Of a DNA stretch of 17,791 bases, positions 6,348-13,077 are shown one piece after another. The position numbers and the translations under genes were made by a program. The notes under the pieces were generated by a model. It made no database searches. It was given only the letters and a program-made list of their open reading frames with translations, and was not told where the DNA came from. Source of the stretch: Bacteroidales bacterium (GTDB lineage Bacteria; Bacteroidota; Bacteroidia; Bacteroidales; UBA7960); the NCBI GenBank assembly GCA_003557805.1, contig PWNY01000406.1, positions 1 through 17,791 on the forward strand, in the 5' to 3' direction. Each line of letters starts with the position of its first letter. The stretch's first letter is position 1.

Positions 6348-7289
6348 ATGGATATATCCGTGGTGGTGCCCCTCTATAACGAGGAGGAATCTCTTCACGA
6401 ACTGGTGGAGTGGATCGCAGGGGTAATGAAAGCAAATGGGTTCAGCTATGAGATACTGCTAATAGATGACGGAAGCCGTGATGATTCCTGGTTGCGCATC
6501 AGTGAGCTTTCAACCCTCAACCCTTATGTAAAAGGCGTCAGGTTCCGCCGTAACTACGGCAAGGCAGCTGCGATCAACGAGGGGTTCACAAGGGCCTCGG
6601 GTAATGTTGTAATAACCATGGATGCAGATCTGCAGGACAGCCCCGATGAGATCCCGGAGCTTTACCGGATGATAAAATCCGGAGGTTACGACATGGTCAG
6701 TGGCTGGAAGAAGGACAGGAAAGATCCGCTCTCAAAGACCCTGCCAACAAAGCTTTTCAACCGTACAACAAGGTGGATGTCGGGTATAAGGCTCCACGAC
6801 TTCAACTGCGGTTTAAAGGCCTACAGCAATAAACTGGTAAAGTCAATAGAGGTTTATGGTGAAATGCACCGTTATATACCAGTGCTGGCCAAAAGGGCCG
6901 GGTTTGACCGCATAGGAGAGAAAGTGGTTAAACATCAGGCCAGGAAATACGGCTCAACAAAATATGGCCTGGACCGCTTCTTCAAGGGTTTTCTGGATCT
7001 TCTATCGATTACCTTCGTGACCCGCTTCGGTCAGAGGCCCATGCACCTTTTTGGTCTGCTGGGCACGATACTTTTTTTTATCGGTTTTTTAATTGCAGCC
7101 TACCTTGCTTACGGAAGAATAATCCTGCTTGAGTACAGGATGACGGAAAGACCGCTGTTCTACTTTGGACTTCTTGCTATGATACTTGGCACCCAGCTAT
7201 TCATAGCGGGCTTCCTCGGAGAGATGATCTCCCGCAACTCTCCTGACAGGAACAAATACATAATTGATACTACAACTTCTGGAAACTAA
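6348..7289 (+). CDS. membrane-anchored family 2 glycosyltransferase (GtrB/DPM1-like)
   Basis: A 313-residue protein with a cytoplasmic GT-A catalytic domain (about 1-225) and two C-terminal transmembrane helices (about 232-254 and 271-292). The start DISVVVPLYNEEESL, LIDDGSRDDSW (39-49) and the metal-binding DAD in MDADLQD (Asp92/Asp94) mark GT2. HDFNCGLKAYS (150-160) and GEMHRYIPVL (171-180) are typical of the subgroup that transfers glucose, mannose or GlcNAc to a polyprenyl phosphate (GtrB, ArnC, DPM synthase). The lipid-linked sugar is then used for cell-surface glycan or protein glycosylation. Donor and acceptor are inferred. It precedes a second glycosyltransferase and heptose genes, which supports a role in envelope polysaccharide. 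It may be its own unit, since a new -7 box follows at 7349. Confidence 0.9.
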   Translation: MDISVVVPLYNEEESLHELVEWIAGVMKANGFSYEILLIDDGSRDDSWLRISELSTLNPYVKGVRFRRNYGKAAAINEGFTRASGNVVITMDADLQDSPDEIPELYRMIKSGGYDMVSGWKKDRKDPLSKTLPTKLFNRTTRWMSGIRLHDFNCGLKAYSNKLVKSIEVYGEMHRYIPVLAKRAGFDRIGEKVVKHQARKYGSTKYGLDRFFKGFLDLLSITFVTRFGQRPMHLFGLLGTILFFIGFLIAAYLAYGRIILLEYRMTERPLFYFGLLAMILGTQLFIAGFLGEMISRNSPDRNKYIIDTTTSGN

Positions 7290-7348
7290 GGTTCAAACTA
7301 ATAGTACAAGAGAACTGCCCGGTTGTGATCATGCTGAAAAATTTAATG

Positions 7349-7356
7349 TACTTTTG
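7349..7356 (+). promoter_or_regulatory. putative promoter -7 box for the GT4-gmhA-gmhB-mnmA unit
   Basis: TACTTTTG matches TAnnTTTG in the 94-nt gap between the two glycosyltransferase genes, 28 nt upstream of the TTG start at 7384. A TTG at 7323-7325 sits 23 nt upstream, slightly further than the usual spacing. Confidence 0.48.
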
Positions 7357-7383
7357 TCGGGCAACTGAAATGGTCTTGATGTT

Positions 7384-8535
7384 TTGGCAAAAATAGCGAT
7401 ACTAGGGCCTGCATATCCCTTACGGGGAGGTGGACTTGCGACTTTTAACGAAAGGCTCGCAAGGGCTTTTACTGAATATATGGGGAGGGGTGAAGGCAAC
7501 GAGGTTTTTATATATACATTTTCACTTCAATACCCTTCACTGCTTTTTCCGGGAAAGTCGCAGTATTCTGATGAGGATCCGCCTTCAGACCTTGACATAA
7601 GGGTTAGGCTCAACAGCATAAACCCTGTAAACTGGATCCGGGTGGGTCGCGAAATAGCTGGTTTAAAGCCGGATATTCTGGTGGTGCGTTACTGGCTTCC
7701 ATTCATGGCTCCCTGCCTGGGAACAGTATCGGGTATTGTCAGGAAAAACGGGCATACCAGGGTGATTACAATTGCCGACAATATCGTGCCCCACGAAAAA
7801 AGGCCTGCCGACAGAATGCTGACAAGATATTTTTTGAAAAAAGTTGACAGTTTTGTTGTAATGTCAGATACTGTAGTCAAAGACCTCAGGGATTTCGGTG
7901 TGAAGGCTGAAAGGATCAGCTACTGCCCGCACCCGTTATATGATAACTTTGGCAATGCGGTAAAAAAGGAAAATGCAAGAGAGGAACTTGGTATAGATGC
8001 CGGGGAAAAGTTGGTGCTGTTTTTTGGATTTATCCGTGATTACAAGGGACTCGACATCCTCATCCAGGCAATGGGCCATGAGAGCGTAAAAAAGCTTGGA
8101 GTAAAACTGCTGGTTGCCGGTGAGTTCTATGTCAAGCCCGATCATTATCACAAGCTAGCGACTGATTTAAAAATAGATGGCAATATTATTTGGCATACCG
8201 ATTTTATACCCAATAACAGGGTAAGGTACTATTTTTCTGCTGCCGACCTTGTTGCACAACCCTATAAGAGCGCAACACAAAGCGGGGTTACGCATATTGC
8301 CTATCACTTTCTAAAGCCGATGCTGGTGACAAATGTCGGGGGCCTGCCCGAGATGGTAACAGATGGAAAGGCCGGATATGTGGTCAGGCCAGAGCCCGGT
8401 GCAATTGCCTCTGCGATCCGGGATTATTTTGAGAATAAAAGGGAGGCTTCACTTATAGATACATTAAAAGAGGAAAAGAAACGTTTTTCATGGGAGAGTT
8501 TTGTGAAAAACCTTATTGAAACTGCAGGAATTTGA
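7384..8535 (+). CDS. GT-B glycosyltransferase (GT4/GT1-like)
   Basis: A 383-residue soluble glycosyltransferase of the GT-B fold. The N-terminal domain begins AKIAILGPAYPLRGGGLATF, with the glycine-rich donor/acceptor loop of this class. The C-terminal domain starts with LVLFFGFIRDYKGLDILI (210-227) and includes HTDFIPNNRVRYYFSAADLV (271-290), followed by AQPYKSATQSGVTHIAY. GGLPEMV (319-325) matches the conserved glutamate region that contacts the sugar nucleotide. The only workable start is TTG at 7384. ATGs just upstream are in another frame, which stops at once. It ends 7 nt before gmhA, so it is probably cotranscribed with the heptose genes and may add sugars to LPS core or a surface glycan. 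Donor and acceptor are unknown. Confidence 0.88.
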   Translation: MAKIAILGPAYPLRGGGLATFNERLARAFTEYMGRGEGNEVFIYTFSLQYPSLLFPGKSQYSDEDPPSDLDIRVRLNSINPVNWIRVGREIAGLKPDILVVRYWLPFMAPCLGTVSGIVRKNGHTRVITIADNIVPHEKRPADRMLTRYFLKKVDSFVVMSDTVVKDLRDFGVKAERISYCPHPLYDNFGNAVKKENAREELGIDAGEKLVLFFGFIRDYKGLDILIQAMGHESVKKLGVKLLVAGEFYVKPDHYHKLATDLKIDGNIIWHTDFIPNNRVRYYFSAADLVAQPYKSATQSGVTHIAYHFLKPMLVTNVGGLPEMVTDGKAGYVVRPEPGAIASAIRDYFENKREASLIDTLKEEKKRFSWESFVKNLIETAGI

Positions 8536-8542
8536 TCTAAAA

Positions 8543-9118
8543 ATGGAAATTAAAAAACAGATAAGCGAGTCGGTAAATCTTGGAAAAAAGTTGCTGGATA
8601 GCAGTGAAATTTCAGATAAGCTATCAGAGGGCATCACCCTGATAGTGGATGCCTATAAAAACGGGAAAAAGGTGATGTTCTGCGGAAACGGAGGAAGTGC
8701 AGCAGATGCACAACATCTGGCTGCAGAGCTCAGCGGAAGGTTTTATCTTGAAAGACCGCCGTTGAATGCCGAAGCATTGCATGTAAACTCTTCTTTCATA
8801 ACTGCCACGGCAAATGACCACTCCTTCGAAAATATATTTGAGAGAATGCTCAGGGCTATAGGGCAAAAGGGGGATGTTCTCGTGGCCCTGTCAACTTCGG
8901 GAAAATCCCCCAATATCCTGAAGGTAGTTGAATCCGCGAATGAACACGGCATACATACCATAGGCCTTACGGGCAGCAATGGCAACAAACTTAACGGTAT
9001 TTGCGACATACTTATTAAGGTGCCATCTGAAGATACCGCCCGCATCCAGGAGATGCATATGCTGCTTGGGCATATAATTTGCGAAAACGTTGAATCAATT
9101 CTGTTTTCAGGCAAATAA
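8543..9118 (+). CDS. gmhA: sedoheptulose 7-phosphate isomerase
   Basis: GmhA converts sedoheptulose 7-phosphate to D-glycero-D-manno-heptose 7-phosphate, the first step of heptose synthesis for LPS inner core. The 191-residue SIS-domain protein shows GNGGSAADAQHLAAELSGRF (48-67) and the phosphate loop STSGKSPN (117-124). His58, Glu62, Gln169 and His177 have the same relative spacing as the E. coli GmhA active-site set (His61, Glu65, Gln172, His180). I took ATG 8543 rather than an upstream TTG at 8516, which would overlap the preceding gene. It lies 7 nt after the glycosyltransferase stop and 9 nt before gmhB, clearly one operon. Confidence 0.94.
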   Translation: MEIKKQISESVNLGKKLLDSSEISDKLSEGITLIVDAYKNGKKVMFCGNGGSAADAQHLAAELSGRFYLERPPLNAEALHVNSSFITATANDHSFENIFERMLRAIGQKGDVLVALSTSGKSPNILKVVESANEHGIHTIGLTGSNGNKLNGICDILIKVPSEDTARIQEMHMLLGHIICENVESILFSGK

Positions 9119-9127
9119 AAGCTTGTT

Positions 9128-9700
9128 TTGGAGTCAATTAGCAACATAAGCCTGTTCCTGGACCGCGACGGGGTACTGAATGAAAGGCCCGGTAAGGGTT
9201 ATGTATGCCGGCCTTCTGAGTTCCGGTGGTTGCCAGGCAGTCTTGAAAGCATGAAATGGCTTTCCAGGGTTTTTAAAAACATCATAGTGGTTACCAACCA
9301 GCAGGGTGTCGGTAAAGGCCTGATGAGCCAAATGGAGCTATCGGCTGTAAACAGGAGGATGCTGGATGATACCAGGAAATCCGGCGGTCGTATCGATATG
9401 GTATATTCGGCAACCGGTTTAAGGACCGAGGACAGTTTCCGGCGCAAACCAGTCCCTGGAATGGCATATGAAGCATTGAGAGACTTTCCAGGTATTCAAC
9501 TAGCGGGGTCATTGATGGTAGGGGATACGTTCAGGGATATACTTTTTGGTTACCGCCTGGGTATGAGAAGCGTGCTTTGCGGAAATAAATCTGAGGTTAA
9601 CATAGATTACAGGTATATGCTATCGGCTTGGTTTGATAACCTGGCTGGTTTCACAGATTTTGTTCTTGAAAACGGGGCAGAGAGCTTTTTTAACAGATAA
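9128..9700 (+). CDS. gmhB: D,D-heptose 1,7-bisphosphate 7-phosphatase (HAD family), without the zinc loop
   Basis: This HAD-IIIA phosphatase of 190 residues removes the 7-phosphate from heptose 1,7-bisphosphate. HAD motifs are intact: Asp12/Asp14 in FLDRDGVLNE, Thr56 in TNQQGVGKG, Lys107 in RRKPVPGMAYEA and Asp133 in MVGDTFRD. In E. coli GmhB a Cys/His loop between motifs II and III binds zinc (C-x-H ... C-x-C-R-K-P). Here that stretch (about 92-107) has no cysteine or histidine. Such zinc-less forms occur in Bacteroidota, so it is likely functional, but a histidinol-phosphatase-like or other sugar phosphatase role is possible. Adjacency to gmhA supports the heptose role. The start is TTG at 9128; no ATG fits in frame before the catalytic motif. 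Nine nt separate it from mnmA. Confidence 0.82.
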   Translation: MESISNISLFLDRDGVLNERPGKGYVCRPSEFRWLPGSLESMKWLSRVFKNIIVVTNQQGVGKGLMSQMELSAVNRRMLDDTRKSGGRIDMVYSATGLRTEDSFRRKPVPGMAYEALRDFPGIQLAGSLMVGDTFRDILFGYRLGMRSVLCGNKSEVNIDYRYMLSAWFDNLAGFTDFVLENGAESFFNR

Positions 9701-9708
9701 TACTCATT

Positions 9709-10809
9709 ATGGGCAAGGGAAGGGTTCTTATGGCTATGAGCGGGGGGCTTGACAGCAGTGTTGCAGCTATGATGCTGTTGGAGCAGGGCTATGATATAGT
9801 AGGCATTACCATGAAGACCTGGGAGTATGCTGACAGCGGTATAAAGGGAAAGGAGACAGGTTGTTGCAGCCTTGATTCGGTAAATGATGCCCGCCTTCTG
9901 GCTGTCAGCTTAGGTTTTCCACATTATGTGCTCGATATCAGGGACGAGTTTAACAGCTACATTGTAAAGGATTTTGTTGACCAGTATCTTAAAGGCCGTA
10001 CCCCTAACCCGTGTGTATTGTGCAATACACATATTAAGTGGGCAGCACTGCTAAAAAGGGCCGAACAACTTGGTTGTGAGTATATATCCACAGGCCATTA
10101 TGCGAGGATAAGGGAGGAAGGCGGAAGAATGGTGTTATTCAAAGGAGCCGATGAAGATAAGGACCAGAGTTACGTATTGTGGGGGCTTACACAGGAATTT
10201 TTAAAGAGAACCATTTTCCCGCTTGGGGACTATACAAAGGATCAGATTCGCGAAATTGCCAGGGGCGCCGGTTTCAGGCAGATAGCTGATAAGAGGGAGA
10301 GCTATGAGATATGCTTTATCCCTGATAACAACTACAGGGCGTTTCTGCAAAGGCAGGTTCCTGGCCTTGAAGATAAAATTGGAGAAGGCGATTTTGTTGA
10401 TACAAAAGGAAATGTAATCGGCAGGCACAAAGGATACCCCTATTATACCATAGGGCAGCGTAAAGGCCTTAACATTGCGATGGGAGAACCAATGTATGTT
10501 AACCGGATAATTCCAGAAGAAAATAAAATCGTACTCGGTAAAAAGGAAGAGACATTTGAAAGGAGGTTCCGGGTGAGTGGCTTTAACCCGGTCAAATTTG
10601 AAAGACCACCTTGCGACAGGGATTATATTGTTAAGATCAGGTACAAGCATCCGGGAAGCAGGGCCCGCATATATTATGAAAACAATTCAGACAGTTTAAA
10701 GGTTGAACTCTACAGCCAGGTATCAGCTATTACTCCAGGTCAATCAGCTGTTTTTTACGACGGAATAGATGTTGTTGGCGGTGGATTTATAGAAACAGAT
10801 AATAAATAA
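9709..10809 (+). CDS. mnmA: tRNA-specific 2-thiouridylase
   Basis: MnmA installs sulfur at C2 of the wobble uridine in tRNA Lys/Glu/Gln, using ATP and persulfide sulfur relayed from cysteine. The 366-residue protein has the PP-loop SGGLDSS (11-17), the catalytic pair Cys102 (TPNPCVLCN) and Cys202 (ESYEICFIPD), matching the two catalytic cysteines of E. coli MnmA, and STGHYAR (127-133). A C-terminal beta-barrel region follows (YTIGQRKGL, then about 270-366). Length and order are normal. It starts 8 nt after gmhB and is most likely cotranscribed with the heptose genes, although functionally unrelated. The region downstream has no clear intrinsic terminator. Confidence 0.95.
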   Translation: MGKGRVLMAMSGGLDSSVAAMMLLEQGYDIVGITMKTWEYADSGIKGKETGCCSLDSVNDARLLAVSLGFPHYVLDIRDEFNSYIVKDFVDQYLKGRTPNPCVLCNTHIKWAALLKRAEQLGCEYISTGHYARIREEGGRMVLFKGADEDKDQSYVLWGLTQEFLKRTIFPLGDYTKDQIREIARGAGFRQIADKRESYEICFIPDNNYRAFLQRQVPGLEDKIGEGDFVDTKGNVIGRHKGYPYYTIGQRKGLNIAMGEPMYVNRIIPEENKIVLGKKEETFERRFRVSGFNPVKFERPPCDRDYIVKIRYKHPGSRARIYYENNSDSLKVELYSQVSAITPGQSAVFYDGIDVVGGGFIETDNK

Positions 10810-11002
10810 GCCCCTCTGGATTAAATATTCCCTGTCATTGTACGGAGAACGGGGAAATATTCAAATCTCATACACTTAAAAAAAAAGTACCCTGTTAATT
10901 ATTCTATCCGGATTTATTTCTTGTACCAGTATTATTTGAAGGGCAGGGGATGGCCCGCTGAATACTTTCCTGAAAACTATTCATACTTACAGCTATTTTG
11001 AT

Positions 11003-11047
11003 CTTGTGAACTAGGTATAATGTTGTACAACATTATTGATTCACAAG
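11003..11047. repeat. nested inverted repeat with a perfect 20-bp palindrome
   Basis: ATAATGTTGTACAACATTAT at 11017-11036 is a perfect 20-bp palindrome. It is flanked by CTTGTGAA (11003-11010) and its exact complement TTCACAAG (11040-11047), so the whole could form a long hairpin or cruciform with a small asymmetric internal loop (6 nt against 3 nt). There is no U-tract, so a terminator is unlikely. It could be a strong operator for a dimeric or tetrameric regulator. Confidence 0.75.
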
Positions 11048-11153
11048 TATACACATGTAACATATGCCAACACAGATGATGTTGTATATGTGTACATAGC
11101 GGGCAATTAATTCATATACACTAAACATATAGTTAAATAAAAGGTGTTGTACA
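11021..11153 (+). repeat. three copies of TGTTGTA(C/T)A
   Basis: TGTTGTACA occurs at 11021-11029 (inside the 20-bp palindrome) and at 11145-11153, and TGTTGTATA at 11080-11088. Start-to-start distances are 59 and 65 nt. The middle copy also belongs to dyads: CAACA (11068-11072) with TGTTG (11080-11084), and TACACAT (11050-11056) with ATGTGTA (11088-11094). Confidence 0.5.
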
Positions 11154-11318
11154 CAAATGTAAAACAATTCCCAAATGTATACTTTTGTGTTTATGTAAAC
11201 TTTGTAGTTTTATAGATATAATAAGTAATATAAAAACGTGTATATCAGTATTATACAATATTTACCTCTATTTATTATATAAAATAATAGTAATAAACAG
11301 CAATATGTTTTAAAATAC

Positions 11319-11390
11319 ATTTAATATTAAATAATTAACAGTATAACAGTGTTATAGAACAATAAAATAAAGTATTGCTTTAATATTAAA
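11319..11390. repeat. AT-only palindrome pair and dyad
   Basis: ATTTAATATTAAAT (11319-11332) is a perfect 14-bp palindrome and its core TTTAATATTAAA recurs at 11379-11390, start to start 59 nt. Between them lies TATAAC-AGT-GTTATA (11342-11356), a perfect 6-bp dyad. In DNA this AT-rich, chance palindromes are expected, so significance is uncertain. Confidence 0.45.
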
Positions 11391-11404
11391 TGGTAATATA
11401 TAAA

Positions 11405-11477
11405 TGTAAACTGCTAACTATTTACAAAAGCAAACACAATTGTAAATGGTTTTTTAATATATTTACACAAATGTAAA
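11405..11477. promoter_or_regulatory. putative operator array of TGTAAA half-sites upstream of the XRE gene
   Basis: Half-sites alternate in orientation: TGTAAA at 11405, TTTACA at 11421, TGTAAA at 11441, TTTACA at 11462 and TGTAAA at 11472 (start positions). The last pair forms ATTTACA-CAAA-TGTAAAT (11461-11478), a dyad of the size typical for an HTH dimer, ending 28 nt before the ATG. A weak -7-like CATGTTTG lies at 11480-11487, so the dyad would sit in the promoter spacer. Two more TGTAAA copies lie at 11158 and 11194. Autorepression by the adjacent regulator is inferred. Confidence 0.5.
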
Positions 11478-11505
11478 TTCATGTTTGTGGTTTAAATTTA
11501 TATCC

Positions 11506-11973
11506 ATGATTCAGAGGATCAGAAATCTAATTTCGGCAAAGAATTTAACAGCCTCAGCCTTTGCAGATCGTATAGGAGTTCCAAGATCTACTATATCGCA
11601 TGTTCTGTCAGGTAGGAATAATCCCAGCCTTGAACTGGTACAGAAAATACTTGACGGCTTTCCGGACATAAATATTAACTGGCTTATAAGGGGCAGTGGG
11701 AGGATGTTCTCCGAAGGATATGACCTGTTTTCGCAGGATTCTGCTGGCAAGGGTGATGTGGATGAAGGACCGGTTGATAAAGAGCTGTCCAAACCTGAGA
11801 TGCAGGAAATGCCTGATAAGGGCCGTGAGAGTGAAGAAAAGAAAGATACAGATAATGAGCCGGAGCCTAATATTTCTAAAGAGTTTTTTACAGGGAAGAA
11901 AAAGGTTTCAAGACTGATTATTATATACAGGGATGGCAGCTTTTCAGAATTCTATCCCTCTGAGCAACAATGA
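11506..11973 (+). CDS. XRE-family helix-turn-helix regulator
   Basis: A 155-residue cytoplasmic protein. Residues 3-63 form a Cro/CI-type HTH domain: RIRNLISAKNLTASAFADRI, then GVPRSTISHVLSGRNNPSLE, with the recognition helix around 26-36. A trailing NWLIRGSGRMF is typical of a conserved Bacteroidota XRE group. Residues 70-125 are a low-complexity, strongly acidic linker (many Glu/Asp). The protein ends in a basic then beta-rich tail, KKKVSRLIIIYRDGSFSEFY (131-150). No peptidase or sensor domain is present, so it is not a LexA/CI-type cleavable repressor. I chose ATG 11506 over a GTG-type start at 11485, because the HTH begins right there. The AT-rich operator-like array directly upstream suggests autoregulation; targets are unknown. 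Confidence 0.88.
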   Translation: MIQRIRNLISAKNLTASAFADRIGVPRSTISHVLSGRNNPSLELVQKILDGFPDININWLIRGSGRMFSEGYDLFSQDSAGKGDVDEGPVDKELSKPEMQEMPDKGRESEEKKDTDNEPEPNISKEFFTGKKKVSRLIIIYRDGSFSEFYPSEQQ

Positions 11974-12029
11974 ACCTTCTTTATTTAACTGGAAATTTGA
12001 ATATAGGCCGACTGAGCCGTCATTTTTCT

Positions 12030-12037
12030 TACCTTTG
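12030..12037 (+). promoter_or_regulatory. putative promoter -7 box of the nrnA/FKBP operon
   Basis: TACCTTTG matches TAnnTTTG, 27 nt upstream of the nrnA ATG. The expected transcription start falls at about 12043, inside the inverted repeat 12038-12056. No good -33 element is visible. Confidence 0.5.
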
Positions 12038-12056
12038 TGGGTCTAATACAGACCCA
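12038..12056. promoter_or_regulatory. perfect inverted repeat at the predicted nrnA transcription start
   Basis: TGGGTCT-AATAC-AGACCCA has 7-bp perfect arms and a 5-nt loop, directly after the -7 box and 7 nt before the nrnA ATG. It may be an operator or, if transcribed whole, a 5'-end hairpin affecting stability or translation. There is no U-tract, so it is not a terminator. Confidence 0.5.
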
Positions 12057-12063
12057 ATAGTGC

Positions 12064-13077
12064 ATGCTTGATAAACAAAGGATTGAAAAGCTCTCTGATC
12101 TGCTGAAGGATAAGGAAAAGGGCATTTGTATAGTAATGCATTCCAATCCTGATGGCGATGCGGTTGGGGCCTCCCTTGGGCTGTACGCTTTCTTGAAAGA
12201 AAATGGCCATAAGCATATAAATGTCGTGGCACCTGATCCATACCCAGAGTTTTTACAGTGGATGCCGGGAAACAGGAATGTACTAATTGCGGCTGATAGC
12301 AAGAATGATTCGGAACTGGCGGTAAGGAGTGCATCAGTATTATTCTGCCTTGATTTTAACGGGTTTGAACGGGCAGGAATGCTTTCAGAAACAGTTGCCG
12401 GGAGCAATGCTTTAAAGGTGGTGGTTGATCATCATCCTCAGCCCGGGGAGGGATTTGACCTGGTTTTTTCAGATACCGGGGCAAGCAGTACTGCAGAGAT
12501 TGTTTACGAGATAATTTCCGCCATGTGCGGAAATGAGTCAATCAGTATAGATACAGCACAATGCCTTTACGCAGGCATCGTTACAGATACAGGATCATTC
12601 AGTTACGGGAGCAATAATCCCCGTACCTATGAGATAGTTGCAAGGCTTATAGAAAAAGGTGTTGATGGTGCTTACCTGCACCGTTTGATCTATAGTACTT
12701 ACAGTGAGGATCGCATGAGGCTTCTGGGGTACTGCCTGAGTGAAAAGTTGCGGGTTATGCATAGGGAAAATACTGCATTTATAAGCCTTACACGAAATGA
12801 CCTTAAAAGGTTCAATTACAAAGAGGGAGATACCGAAGGTGTCGTGAATTACGCACTCAATATAAAGGGAATGAATTTTGCGGCCCTGTTCACAGAAATG
12901 GATGATCACATAAAGGTGTCATTCAGGTCGGCCGGCGAACTTGATGTCAACTCTTTCGCGCGCAGGCACTACAATGGAGGCGGCCACAAGAATGCTGCCG
13001 GAGGGAAAAGCTATAAAGGTATGGAAAATACCCTGGAGGAGTTTGTCGCTCTTGTAAAAAGGGGTTCTGATATATGA
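12064..13077 (+). CDS. nrnA: DHH-family phosphoesterase (oligoribonuclease / pAp phosphatase NrnA-like)
   Basis: A 337-residue DHH/DHHA1 protein. The metal-binding motifs are intact: HSNPDGDAVG (26-35, with His26, Asp30 and Asp32), Asp97 in CLDFN, Asp122-His123-His124 in VVDHHP and Asp175 in VTDTGSF. The C-terminal DHHA1 substrate motif is GGGHKNAAGG (305-314). NrnA-type enzymes degrade 2-5 nt RNA fragments and remove the 3'-phosphate from pAp, a by-product of sulfate assimilation. Which activity dominates here cannot be told. Its stop overlaps the next ATG by 4 nt (ATGA), so translational coupling to the FKBP lipoprotein is likely. The promoter and hairpin just upstream (12030-12056) make it the first gene of the unit. 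Confidence 0.9.
   Translation: MLDKQRIEKLSDLLKDKEKGICIVMHSNPDGDAVGASLGLYAFLKENGHKHINVVAPDPYPEFLQWMPGNRNVLIAADSKNDSELAVRSASVLFCLDFNGFERAGMLSETVAGSNALKVVVDHHPQPGEGFDLVFSDTGASSTAEIVYEIISAMCGNESISIDTAQCLYAGIVTDTGSFSYGSNNPRTYEIVARLIEKGVDGAYLHRLIYSTYSEDRMRLLGYCLSEKLRVMHRENTAFISLTRNDLKRFNYKEGDTEGVVNYALNIKGMNFAALFTEMDDHIKVSFRSAGELDVNSFARRHYNGGGHKNAAGGKSYKGMENTLEEFVALVKRGSDI

Larger units (their letters stand above)
10810..11505. other. 696-nt gene-free region, very AT-rich and palindrome-rich in its right half
   Basis: No credible ORF, tRNA or known RNA was found on either strand. At 10824-10861 an inverted repeat (AATATTCCC / GGGAAATATT, one bulge) follows mnmA but has no U-tract. An A9 run lies at 10878-10886. 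From about 11000 the sequence fills with dyads and repeated TGTTGTA and TGTAAA motifs. From about 11101 to 11500 GC is very low (7 of 60 bases in 11281-11340, 11 of 60 in 11341-11400), against mid-40s percent by eye in flanking genes. There are no DnaA-box matches to suggest an origin. The best reading is a regulatory region for the XRE gene, possibly with unknown additional elements. Confidence 0.7.

Noticed and set aside
7290..7383. tRNA-like GGTTCAAAC motif after the GT2 gene
   Set aside because: No acceptor stem, anticodon arm or D-arm can be built around it; a single T-loop-like heptamer is chance.
7330..7390. Frameshift or missing start of the GT4 gene, as it has no ATG
   Set aside because: A TTG at 7384 gives a normal N-terminus for the family and sits 28 nt after a -7 box; TTG is also the only start for gmhB, so the usage is consistent.
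10824..10861. Intrinsic terminator after mnmA (AATATTCCC / GGGAAATATT)
   Set aside because: The stem has a bulge, a 19-nt loop and no U-tract on the plus strand, so it was left only as a note in the gene-free region.
10981..11500. Replication origin (oriC) in the AT-rich region
   Set aside because: No TTATNCACA-type DnaA boxes were seen on either strand and no dnaA, dnaN or rpmH neighbours are present.
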